A stretch of 64,000 nucleotides of DNA, from positions 1 to 64,000 of the IMG/VR virus record IMGVR_UViG_3300024264_000015. One strand, written 5' to 3'. Below the pieces are notes generated by a model. The model was not told the origin of the DNA, ran no database searches, and saw only the letters and a list, made by a program, of their open reading frames with translations. The DNA is from a virus. Of the stretch, positions 40,317 to 48,601 are shown piece after piece. How positions within the stretch are numbered: position 1 is the first letter of the stretch; the number at the start of each line of letters is the position of its first letter. The translations under genes were made by a program, and so were the position numbers.

Positions 40317-41106
40317 TGGACTCAATCTGGCTTTTCGATGGAAACACCAAGGTAATACTGACTTCGAGCATGATTATGTAAGAACTGTTCAGTCTTTGGC
40401 AAAGTCCTATAACTGTGGAGAGATAGTCGTTTTAGGCGACGGCGGTAGTAACTATCGTAAGGAAATCTATCCAGAGTATAAAGCAAATCGTAAAGAACGA
40501 TATGCAGAACAAACAGAAAAAGAAGCAAAAGAATTTGAAATGTTCTTAGCAGAATTTTCAACTACTTTAAGTGCGTTAAAGCGTAAGGGATATCTTACGC
40601 TTAAATATCCTGGAGTAGAAGCTGATGATATTGCAGCTCTTATTTGTCAAAACAGAGAAGAGTTAGGTCTCGATGAGATTTGGATGATATCTTCAGATAG
40701 AGACTGGGATTTACTAGTCGATGGTAATATAAGTAGATTTTCTACAGTTACCAGAAAAGAAACAACACTCCTAAATTGGGACGAGCATTATGACTTTGAC
40801 CCTGAGTACTTTTTAACATATAAGTGCTTAACTGGAGATAAAGGAGATAACGTTCCTGGTGTTGATGGAATCGGGCCTAAAAGAGCCACACAGATTATAC
40901 AACAGTATGGAGATATCTTTGATATTATGGCGAGTTTGCCAATGGAAGGAAAGTACAAATTCATTCAGAACTTAAATGAGTTCGGAGAAGAAGGACTAGA
41001 GATTGGTATTAAACTCATGGATTTAACTTATGACGTAGACGGTGCTGTCTTAGGTCATGCAGAAGAAATTATAGGATTAGTAGAAGATTATGTCAGTAAA
41101 AATTGA
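40255..41106 (+). CDS. 5'-3' exonuclease, FEN1/T5 exonuclease family
   Basis: A 283-residue flap nuclease that removes RNA primers. Motifs: LLIVDGLNLAF, VLGDGGSNYRKEIYPEYKANRKER, VEADDIAALI, SSDRDWDLL, and the helix-hairpin-helix GDKGDNVPGVDGIGPKRATQII. It supplies the exonuclease missing from the polymerase at 27139. ATG 40255 overlaps the previous gene by 62 bases; the later ATG at 40270 is also possible. It overlaps NrdA by 17 bases. Confidence 0.85.
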   Translation: MAIQFMNHGKPTPNGNLLIVDGLNLAFRWKHQGNTDFEHDYVRTVQSLAKSYNCGEIVVLGDGGSNYRKEIYPEYKANRKERYAEQTEKEAKEFEMFLAEFSTTLSALKRKGYLTLKYPGVEADDIAALICQNREELGLDEIWMISSDRDWDLLVDGNISRFSTVTRKETTLLNWDEHYDFDPEYFLTYKCLTGDKGDNVPGVDGIGPKRATQIIQQYGDIFDIMASLPMEGKYKFIQNLNEFGEEGLEIGIKLMDLTYDVDGAVLGHAEEIIGLVEDYVSKN

Positions 41107-42862
41107 TTTTAGTAAAGACAAACTTTTAGATGATTTTGCATTAGCAACTCTAAAAGATAGATATATGGTAGGTGATGAAACTTCACCACAAGAAGCTTTT
41201 GCTCGTGCTGCAATGGCTTTTGCAGATGATGACGACCATGCACAAAGGTTATATGATTATGTAAGTAAACTATGGTTTATGTTTGCTACGCCTGTATTAT
41301 CAAATGGAGGTACTCGCAGAGGACTTCCCATTAGTTGTTTTTTGAACTATGTAGACGATAGTAGAGAAGGAATAACAGACCATTTTACAGAAAATGCGTT
41401 CTTAAGTTCTTTCGGTGGTGGTATCGGAGGACATTGGTCTGATGTTAGGTCTATGGGAAGTAAAACTTCTAAAGGGTCTGAATCGACTGGTGTGATACCA
41501 TTCATGAAAGTGGTAGATGCAGAAATGCTTGCTTTCTCACAAGGGGTTACAAGAAGAGGAAGTTATGCAGCGTATCTACATATTAGTCACCCAGAAATAG
41601 AGGAGTTCTTAGATGGAAGAAAACCCACTGGTGGAGATGTTAATAGGAAGTTCACTAATCTGCATCATGGTATTGTTATACCTGATGCTTTTATGGAACT
41701 AATTCATAGAGCAAGTAAAGAAGAAGGCTTTGATGACTCTTGGGAATTAATTGACCCACATTCAAAAGAAGTAAAAAAAGTAGTATCTGCTAGAGCCTTA
41801 TGGGTAAAGATATTACAAAATAGAATAGAAACAGGAGAGCCCTATGTAATGTATGAAGATGCAGTGCAAAATGGATTACCTGAGTTTCAAAAAAGAAAGG
41901 GGTTACAAGTACATCACTCTAATTTATGTAGCGAAATTACTCTTGCTACTAATGAGGAAAGAACAGCAGTATGTTGTCTTTCTAGTGTAAATTTAGAGTA
42001 TTATGATGAATGGAAAAATCACCCTTCTTTTATCCCTGACTTAGTTAGGATGTTAGATAATGTATTAACATACTTTATTGAAAATGCACCTAGCCAATTA
42101 GATAAAGCTAAGTTTAGTGCTTACAGGGAGAGAAGCATTGGACTTGGCGCTATGGGGTTTCATGCATACCTGCAAAAGAATGGTATTCCATTTGAGAGTG
42201 CTATGGCAGGCGGTACTAATTTAGAGATGTTTGCGTTTATAAAAAGACACGCAGACAACGAAACCAGAAAACTAGCAGCAGAAAGAGGCGCTTGTCCAGA
42301 TGATGATTCTTGCACAGTAAGAAATGCTCATCTATTAGCGATTGCTCCTAATGCTAGTTCTAGTATTATTTGTGGAAACACAAGTCCAAGTATTGAGCCA
42401 TTTAGAGCCAATGCTTATACACAGAAAACAAAAACAGGAAGTAACCTAGTAAAGAACAAGTACTTAGATGCAATCATCAAAGAAAAAGTTACTCCTGAAC
42501 TGTATGATGAAACATGGTCTAGTATAGTTGCGAACAAAGGAAGTGTTCAGCACTTAGATATACTAGACGAGTGGGAGAAAGATGTATTCAAAACAGCAGT
42601 TGAAATCAACCAGGCATGGGTAGTGGAACACGCTTCAGTCAGACAAGAATTTATTTGTCAGTCTCAAAGTGTGAATCTATTCTTTCCACCTGATGTAAAT
42701 AAAGGGGATTTGCACAATGTACATATGTTAGCATGGGCAAAGAACTTAAAAACATTATATTACCTAAGAAGTGAAGCTATCGGACGTGCCGATAATGTAT
42801 CTTCTCAGGCTAAAAGAGAGATAATCTTTGAACAATCAGATTGTCTAAGTTGCGAGGGATAA
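41090..42862 (+). CDS. nrdA: Ribonucleoside-diphosphate reductase alpha subunit, class I
   Basis: A 590-residue large subunit that makes dNDPs. The redox cysteine is in LPISCFLNYVDDS, the active-site N-x-C-x-E in SNLCSEITL, and the second cysteine in AVCCLSSVNLEYY. The radical-path tyrosines are in LKTLYYLRSEAIG, and the C-terminal CLSCEG pair accepts electrons from glutaredoxin. The N-terminal ATP-cone is missing, so the enzyme may lack dATP shut-off. It abuts NrdB directly. Confidence 0.9.
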   Translation: MSVKIDFSKDKLLDDFALATLKDRYMVGDETSPQEAFARAAMAFADDDDHAQRLYDYVSKLWFMFATPVLSNGGTRRGLPISCFLNYVDDSREGITDHFTENAFLSSFGGGIGGHWSDVRSMGSKTSKGSESTGVIPFMKVVDAEMLAFSQGVTRRGSYAAYLHISHPEIEEFLDGRKPTGGDVNRKFTNLHHGIVIPDAFMELIHRASKEEGFDDSWELIDPHSKEVKKVVSARALWVKILQNRIETGEPYVMYEDAVQNGLPEFQKRKGLQVHHSNLCSEITLATNEERTAVCCLSSVNLEYYDEWKNHPSFIPDLVRMLDNVLTYFIENAPSQLDKAKFSAYRERSIGLGAMGFHAYLQKNGIPFESAMAGGTNLEMFAFIKRHADNETRKLAAERGACPDDDSCTVRNAHLLAIAPNASSSIICGNTSPSIEPFRANAYTQKTKTGSNLVKNKYLDAIIKEKVTPELYDETWSSIVANKGSVQHLDILDEWEKDVFKTAVEINQAWVVEHASVRQEFICQSQSVNLFFPPDVNKGDLHNVHMLAWAKNLKTLYYLRSEAIGRADNVSSQAKREIIFEQSDCLSCEG

Positions 42863-43825
42863 ATGAGCAAACTATTAGAAGAAAGAGATTATTATAAACC
42901 TTTTGATTATCCTTGGGCATTTGAGTTTTACAAAAAACAACAACAAATGCATTGGCTACCTGAAGAAGTGCCACTCCAAGATGACATCAAAGATTATAAT
43001 GTAAAACTATCAGAAGGCGAGAGGAAACTTATAGATAACATATTTAAGTTTTTTACACAAGCCGATGTAGATGTATGTTGTGGATATGCAAAGCATTATC
43101 TTCCAACATTTAAAGTACCAGAAATAAGAATGATGCTAGTAAGTTATGCTGCTATGGAAGCAGTACACCAAGAAGCGTATTCTTTATTGCTGGAGACATT
43201 AGGAAAATCAGATGACCAATACACAGAGTTTTTTGAAATACAAGCTATGGCAGAAAAGCATGAGTATTTAACTGATTTTAATATGTCAAACCCACACGAG
43301 ATTGCAAAGACAATGGCAGTCTATAGTGGTTTTACAGAAGGAGTACAACTATTTAGTAGTTTTGCTATCCTTTTAAACTATCCAAGACATAATCTTATGA
43401 AAGGTATGGGGCAGATAGTAACATGGTCTATAAGAGACGAGTCACTTCACGTTGAAGGATTATCAAAACTCTTTAGGGCTTTCATTGCAGAAAATCCAGA
43501 AATATGGACAGATAAACTAAAATATGAGATATATTGTGCAGCAGAGCGCGTTGTTGAATTAGAAGATAAGTTTATTGATGTTTGTTTTGATAAAGCAGAT
43601 ATCAAAGATTTAACAGCAAAAGAAGTGAAAGAATACATAAGATACATCGCCGATAGACGATTATTAGGTCTTGGTATGAAAGCAATATTCCATAGTACAG
43701 TTAATCCACTTCCTTGGATTGATATGCAAGTAAATGCAGTTGAGCATACCAACTTTTTTGAAAACCGTGCTACTGAGTATGCTAAGGCTAGTACACAAGG
43801 CAATTGGCAGGATATATTTAAATAA
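42863..43825 (+). CDS. nrdB: Ribonucleoside-diphosphate reductase beta subunit, class I
   Basis: A 320-residue radical subunit with a di-iron site: YAAMEAVHQEAYSLL (E-x2-H and the radical Tyr four residues after the His), GFTEGVQLFSSFA, and IRDESLHVEGL (E-x2-H). The C-terminus (KASTQGNWQDIFK) is the tail that docks on NrdA. It starts on the base after the NrdA stop. The tyrosine is present, so a normal class Ia/Ib radical is expected. Confidence 0.9.
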   Translation: MSKLLEERDYYKPFDYPWAFEFYKKQQQMHWLPEEVPLQDDIKDYNVKLSEGERKLIDNIFKFFTQADVDVCCGYAKHYLPTFKVPEIRMMLVSYAAMEAVHQEAYSLLLETLGKSDDQYTEFFEIQAMAEKHEYLTDFNMSNPHEIAKTMAVYSGFTEGVQLFSSFAILLNYPRHNLMKGMGQIVTWSIRDESLHVEGLSKLFRAFIAENPEIWTDKLKYEIYCAAERVVELEDKFIDVCFDKADIKDLTAKEVKEYIRYIADRRLLGLGMKAIFHSTVNPLPWIDMQVNAVEHTNFFENRATEYAKASTQGNWQDIFK

Positions 43826-44037
43826 TGAATAATTTACCAGAGTCCATAGAAATCGATGGTGTAACGTATTATACTGATGATATGGCAGAAAACCAAAGGC
43901 TTATTCTACTAGCTATAAGTCAATGTGATATAGAGTTAGATAGAGCAAAGCACATGATGGCTATTTGCCAAACAGCGAGACAAGCATATATAAATGATTT
44001 AGGTACACAACTTAAAGAAGATGCAAAAGAATCTTAG
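43825..44037 (+). CDS. DUF6447-like small helical protein, 70 aa
   Basis: The 70 residues have a short beta start (SIEIDGVTYYTDDM) and helices (ENQRLILLAISQCDIELDRAKHMMAICQTARQAYINDL). This matches a family often found in marine phages (DUF6447-like). Function unknown. It shares one base with the NrdB stop and overlaps the next gene by 17. Confidence 0.65.
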   Translation: MNNLPESIEIDGVTYYTDDMAENQRLILLAISQCDIELDRAKHMMAICQTARQAYINDLGTQLKEDAKES

Positions 44038-45340
44038 ATTTTATATATTAGTAACTCATACTTTACACAAGGTTCAAAGACACTTTTCTTACTCAGGAAT
44101 ACAACCTAAGGAAGCTATGGTAGTTATAAATACTACTAATGATGTTTTCTATAAACAATGTAGCAACTGGTGTGAATCGCAAGGCATACCATGGATTCGT
44201 ACAGAATCTGATGGTACACCTGCGACTGGAAAGAATAGTGTCTTGGATTTGTTTTTAAAAAGTAAAGATGATTATATGGTAGCTGTAGATGGTGATGATT
44301 ATATCACTAAATATGGCTATGCTTATTATAAAAATGTTGTAAACCAAGATAACACCCCCGATAGTTTATGTCTATATAAACAACAATCCCAACTAATCAC
44401 CATTTTTGGTCAAAGAATATGGATTAATCTTATGGGACTCCCCACAGATTTAGATACTGAAATGCATATACGTAGAAGTCATTTAATGGGAGAAGTGTAC
44501 GCACACCATTTAAAAGATTATTATGAAGAAAAGTATGGAGACCTAGAACTATATGTAGAAGATTGTTTGAAACATACAAAAGAAAATTTATATTATGTCT
44601 ATAAGTATTATGAAAGATATAAAATATATGATAACGATTTTGCAGAATCTCATTGTAGACCTGTATTGTTTTCCAAAGCAGCAGCAAAAGAATGTCATTT
44701 TCCTAGTAATGTACCTGTAGGAGAAGATACTTTAGTATATTTACAACTTAAAAATGCACATTTTCAAGGAAGAATACATACTGAACTAGTAGATGAACTA
44801 AAAGAAAATATGACTTATCTTTATGACTGTATAAAAGCGGACGGAGACGATTTAGGAGCTATGCTAGGAATTACTCTTAATCAGACAGACTATACTTGGG
44901 TACGTTTAATAAATATAAAATTAAAAGAAATGGAACAAAAAGGAGAGTTACATGCTATTCCGCTACCTGTAAATAATTGTTTACCAAGTAAGTGGAAAAA
45001 AGATAACATAATACCTGCAAGACCCCAGTTTCCTCTTGATTTTAATTTAAAGAAATGGGATGAAAGATGGGAAGACAAACCCCAATACGATAAACCAAGT
45101 GATAAAGCTATGGAATTAATAGATAATATAAGAATGTGTGAGTATTATGCGTCTACGGAATCTGGAGTAGTATTGCAAATAATAGAACAACAAAAAGAAA
45201 ACAAAAAACAATTATTAGAAGTTTTAGGCCTAAGTCCTAATGCTATGGTCAAGTTTCCTAAAGGCTACTTTAAAAACTCTAGACCTTACTTTCACCACGC
45301 TACTCCTCAAGAAGTAGCACAACTTTATCCAAAATCATGA
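44021..45340 (+). CDS. GT2-like glycosyltransferase, 439 aa
   Basis: The N-terminal GT-A part has the metal site in YMVAVDGDDYITKYG (D-G-D-D) after VVINTTNDVFYKQ. The C-terminal part, about residue 270 on, is different, charged and probably helical (RPQFPLDFNLKKWDERWEDKP). It may bind the acceptor or the fibre. The three genes 44021, 45337 and 45942 overlap and form a sugar-transfer unit. Donor sugar unknown. Confidence 0.7.
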   Translation: MQKNLRFYILVTHTLHKVQRHFSYSGIQPKEAMVVINTTNDVFYKQCSNWCESQGIPWIRTESDGTPATGKNSVLDLFLKSKDDYMVAVDGDDYITKYGYAYYKNVVNQDNTPDSLCLYKQQSQLITIFGQRIWINLMGLPTDLDTEMHIRRSHLMGEVYAHHLKDYYEEKYGDLELYVEDCLKHTKENLYYVYKYYERYKIYDNDFAESHCRPVLFSKAAAKECHFPSNVPVGEDTLVYLQLKNAHFQGRIHTELVDELKENMTYLYDCIKADGDDLGAMLGITLNQTDYTWVRLINIKLKEMEQKGELHAIPLPVNNCLPSKWKKDNIIPARPQFPLDFNLKKWDERWEDKPQYDKPSDKAMELIDNIRMCEYYASTESGVVLQIIEQQKENKKQLLEVLGLSPNAMVKFPKGYFKNSRPYFHHATPQEVAQLYPKS

Positions 45341-45966
45341 AAATCTTTATAGGTTATGAATCTGCATACCCACAAATGTTTGACGTCTGTGCAAAAAGCA
45401 TAAATCGTTACAATTCCAATCATGAAATCATACCACTCAAAAAATCGGAAATATCCGAATATACTCGTCCTTTTCAGAACGAGAGTACAGAGTTTGCCTT
45501 TACTCGTTTTCTAGTACCACAGCTCTGTGACTACGAAGGGGAAGCTTTATTCTGTGATGGAGATTTCTTATGGCTCTGTGACCCTGAAGAAGTTATGGAT
45601 TATTTTTCCGATGAACATACAGTTCATGTGGTAAAACATCCTAGTTTCCTCGTCAAACCTAAGAAAATGAAAAACAAGAAAAACCATGCTTATCCTAGAA
45701 AATACTGGTCAAGTCTTATGCTTTTCAATAATCCTAAGTGTAAAGAACTTACTTATGATTATGTAAACCAAGCCCCAGCGGGTGCATTGCATGAGTTACA
45801 TTGGGCAGATAGTATAGGGGAACTTCCTGCGCAGTATAATGCCATGGTAAATTATTACAAATTCAAGAGACCAAAAGCACTCCACTATACAGACGGCGGG
45901 CCTTGGTTAAATATAAACGAGTGTTCGGAGTACACAGCAAAATGGATGACACTTTACAAAAGTTAA
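45337..45966 (+). CDS. GT8-like glycosyltransferase, 209 aa
   Basis: A short GT-A enzyme: MKIFIGYESAYPQMFDVCAKSI, STEFAFTRFLVPQLCDYEGEALFCDGDFLWL with a D-G-D metal site, and KALHYTDGGPWL with a late His. It is smaller than the relative at 9987. It overlaps both neighbours and so belongs to the same sugar unit. Confidence 0.7.
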   Translation: MKIFIGYESAYPQMFDVCAKSINRYNSNHEIIPLKKSEISEYTRPFQNESTEFAFTRFLVPQLCDYEGEALFCDGDFLWLCDPEEVMDYFSDEHTVHVVKHPSFLVKPKKMKNKKNHAYPRKYWSSLMLFNNPKCKELTYDYVNQAPAGALHELHWADSIGELPAQYNAMVNYYKFKRPKALHYTDGGPWLNINECSEYTAKWMTLYKS

Positions 45967-46592
45967 CAGAAGATAAAAATATTATACTTGTGGGAAATTC
46001 AGTGGAAATGTTGGAGCATGAGTATGGGGAGTACATAGAAAAGTTTGATACAATTGTACGATTTGGAAATGGTATACCTGATAAACACCCTAAGAATATG
46101 GGCACTCGCACAGATATATGGATTACAGGGTGGCTTCGTATGATTAAACATAAACATTTTCCAACCGCGTATAAATTATTCAATCGTTGCAGAATACACT
46201 TGGATATAAAACCTAAAGAAATGAAACCTGAGTTTGAATATGAGACTATGTTCGATGATGACGAATTAAAAAATATTTATAAAATGGTAGGGGCAAAGAA
46301 TAATGTGAAGATGGGAAATAGACCGAGTGCAGGTTTCTTAGGTATATTATTTTTTCTTACTAAAACCAATCCTAAGTCAATTACTCTAATTGGCTTTGAC
46401 TTTTTCTCTAAAAAATTACCTTTTAAAAGTGGCAATGATTACCCTGCAAGTTGGCATCTACCACACAATTCACAAGAGGCTAGTCCGCATAATATTATGG
46501 AAAAACCACTTGTGCAAAAATGGGCAAAGGAAGGTAAGTTGAAATGGAAAATCTTATCTGACTTGAACGAAGAGTTCTTAGATTTTTCCTAG
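45942..46592 (+). CDS. GT29-like (sialyltransferase-type) glycosyltransferase
   Basis: A 216-residue protein from ATG 45942 (a TTG at 45903 is less likely). It shows KNIILVGNSVEML, FDTIVRFGNGIPDKHPKNMGTRTDIWIT, RPSAGFLGILFFL and ITLIGFDFFS, a pattern of the GT29 sialyltransferase-like group found in bacteria and phages. It may move sialic-type or other sugars. Its 3' end overlaps the end of a leftward gene by 15 bases, with no terminator visible between. Confidence 0.65.
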   Translation: MDDTLQKLTEDKNIILVGNSVEMLEHEYGEYIEKFDTIVRFGNGIPDKHPKNMGTRTDIWITGWLRMIKHKHFPTAYKLFNRCRIHLDIKPKEMKPEFEYETMFDDDELKNIYKMVGAKNNVKMGNRPSAGFLGILFFLTKTNPKSITLIGFDFFSKKLPFKSGNDYPASWHLPHNSQEASPHNIMEKPLVQKWAKEGKLKWKILSDLNEEFLDFS

Positions 46593-47558
46593 TTTATATC
46601 CGACTTCAATTAATTTTCTTGATACTTGTTTCTGTTTATTTGATTTAAATAATAGAAGTTCGTTGAGTCTAGCATTTCTTAAATTTACAGGTATGTTCGG
46701 TATCTGTGCAGTCCACAAATCCCAAGGTATTCCTAATTGTACTCCTGCAGGTAGATACTCATATTTTTTAAGTAACCACTCTGGTTTTACATGGACACTA
46801 AATGCTTTTCTCATAATTACATTGTGATTAATAAAGTCTTTTGTATTTAGTGCTTCGTAAGTAAGAAGTTTATCATTTTTACCGTTTACATAAACTGGCA
46901 TTGCTTTTCCTCTGTAATGAAACTTCTCAAAGAAAGACTGATTCCAACTACCCATAACTCTTCTATCTATATGATGTGGATAGAGTACAGGATTGATTCT
47001 ATTAGTCTGACCTCTTGCAAATAGTAATTTTTCATCGAAAGTAACCATTTTATCCCAATTTATAATAAAGAACTGGGGGTCAACCATACCTTTACTTACA
47101 GTTTCTTTTCTACCTACATGCTCTTCTTCAAACATTTGACTTTTCCAACCTAAAATATCATAGTACTTTTTATAAGTAGGATGGTCTTTATAGACATGAT
47201 TATGGCTATATAAAACAAATTTATCATCAAAGTATTTATTATCAGGTAATTCGTTTTTCCAATTATTTCTTAAGAATATTCTTGCACCACCTGCGTACAT
47301 AACTCTTTTGTTTAGTCCGCCTTTATCTTTCCAATACTCTTTTAAGTATCTTATAGCTCTAGCTTGTTCTTCACCTTTCCAGAAACTTTGATATACTTTT
47401 ACGTTTTCTATATTACTTATTACCCACTCTACTACACTTTTATCCCAGTCATCTTCGTGAATAAATAAATGCAAGCGAAAGTCCTCGTCTTTCTCAATCA
47501 GAGAAGCAAGTGTAAATAAACTAAAATCTTTTATGTATGTATGTACTATCTCAATCAT
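46578..47558 (-). CDS. Putative glycan-related protein, 326 aa
   Basis: An unrecognised leftward gene that converges with the glycosyltransferase at 45942. It opens MIEIVHTYIKDFSLFTLASLI and has FRLHLFIHEDDWDK, so a Rossmann-like start is possible. Aromatic and basic residues are frequent. It overlaps the next upstream gene by eight bases. A sugar-related role is suggested by context only. Confidence 0.5.
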   Translation of the reverse strand: MIEIVHTYIKDFSLFTLASLIEKDEDFRLHLFIHEDDWDKSVVEWVISNIENVKVYQSFWKGEEQARAIRYLKEYWKDKGGLNKRVMYAGGARIFLRNNWKNELPDNKYFDDKFVLYSHNHVYKDHPTYKKYYDILGWKSQMFEEEHVGRKETVSKGMVDPQFFIINWDKMVTFDEKLLFARGQTNRINPVLYPHHIDRRVMGSWNQSFFEKFHYRGKAMPVYVNGKNDKLLTYEALNTKDFINHNVIMRKAFSVHVKPEWLLKKYEYLPAGVQLGIPWDLWTAQIPNIPVNLRNARLNELLLFKSNKQKQVSRKLIEVGYKLGKI

Positions 47559-48462
47559 CTTGTTTTTTATATTCCCAAAAATTATTTATAAACCTTTCAA
47601 GTCTTTCTTCAGCATCGTCATCAAAATCAAATATGATTCCTGAATTTTTTGCTGATAGAATCTTACGTATAGTATGCGAGGCTTTTGTCCCAGATACTGC
47701 ATGGTAAATGCTTTCGTATGTTAATAAATTCTTTTCTCTTTCTTTTTTAGTATGACTTATCATACCAAGTTTTTTGTTTAATAATAATGCTACTATGCCC
47801 ATTTCACTGTTTGGCATTGTAGCAACTTCTTTACAGTTGTATAAAATTTCATGCCCACTTTGTTTTTTATTTAATACTTTATCTGCTCCAAAATCTTTTT
47901 TAAATTTAGCCATATAAAGTGCATTAGTGATAGGATGTGGTTTTATTACATAACCTTGTTTTATGTATTCTCTCATTCTACCCCAATGTATAACTCTATC
48001 TTTACATATTAAATTACTACCTGGTGGAAAAATTACTTTATCATAATGTTCTTGTGTTTGTGCTAAAATGTATTTATCTTCTATACAATTTAGTATTTTT
48101 TCTATTCTTTCTTCGTCAATTTCTATATCTGAATTAGCAATAGATAGCATTAACTTATCGTTAATTTTTATGGAATTTGTTTTTACATAAATTCCTCTAC
48201 CTAAAAAATCTGTGTATAACCACTTTCGTATTGTAAACAATTCATTTGTGTTAAACCAAACGTCATATTCAAATCTAACACCTTCTCTCCACTCTGGTAT
48301 TACTCTTTGTTTGAACTTTAGTAATGCGTCTCTTTGATGGTCGGGTCTATAGCAAGAGCCTGATTTCATAAAGTGAGTAACCTTATCTCCAAGACTCTCA
48401 TTACTTGCCATCGGAACTAATTTATCTTTTTTGACTGGACTTTTATTTATTTTTAGTTCCAT
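47551..48462 (-). CDS. Possible GT-B/capsule-type transferase, 303 aa
   Basis: A leftward gene with VIKPHPITNALYMAKFKK and ATMPNSEMGIVALLLNKKLGMI, reminiscent of polysaccharide-export transferases (KpsC/S or glycerophosphotransferase-like) in which H-P and N-S-x-x-G contact the nucleotide. The evidence is weak. It lies between the tail fibre genes and the glycosyltransferase block, so it could modify fibre or cell surface. Confidence 0.4.
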   Translation of the reverse strand: MELKINKSPVKKDKLVPMASNESLGDKVTHFMKSGSCYRPDHQRDALLKFKQRVIPEWREGVRFEYDVWFNTNELFTIRKWLYTDFLGRGIYVKTNSIKINDKLMLSIANSDIEIDEERIEKILNCIEDKYILAQTQEHYDKVIFPPGSNLICKDRVIHWGRMREYIKQGYVIKPHPITNALYMAKFKKDFGADKVLNKKQSGHEILYNCKEVATMPNSEMGIVALLLNKKLGMISHTKKEREKNLLTYESIYHAVSGTKASHTIRKILSAKNSGIIFDFDDDAEERLERFINNFWEYKKQDD

Positions 48463-48601
48463 TCTTTAACTCAAATAATTGTGTTTCTATATTTTTTAAT
48501 CTATCTTCTTGTTCTACGATTGTGTCCATTAGTGCTACAACGATGCTTTCTAGTTTATCGTTGACATACTTGGGGGTTATATCTTTGTCCTTTAGTTTCA
48601 T
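48443..48601 (-). CDS. Small coiled-coil protein behind the Thr-rich protein, 52 aa
   Basis: ATG 48601 adjoins the stop of the Thr-rich gene at 48602, and the end (TAA 48443-48445) overlaps the next gene by 20 bases. The product is a helix, mostly charged (YVNDKLESIVVALMDTIVEQ, EDRLKNIETQLFELK). It could be a chaperone or tip clamp for the repeat protein, as small genes after fibre genes often are, but this is inference. Confidence 0.55.
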   Translation of the reverse strand: MKLKDKDITPKYVNDKLESIVVALMDTIVEQEDRLKNIETQLFELKNGTKNK

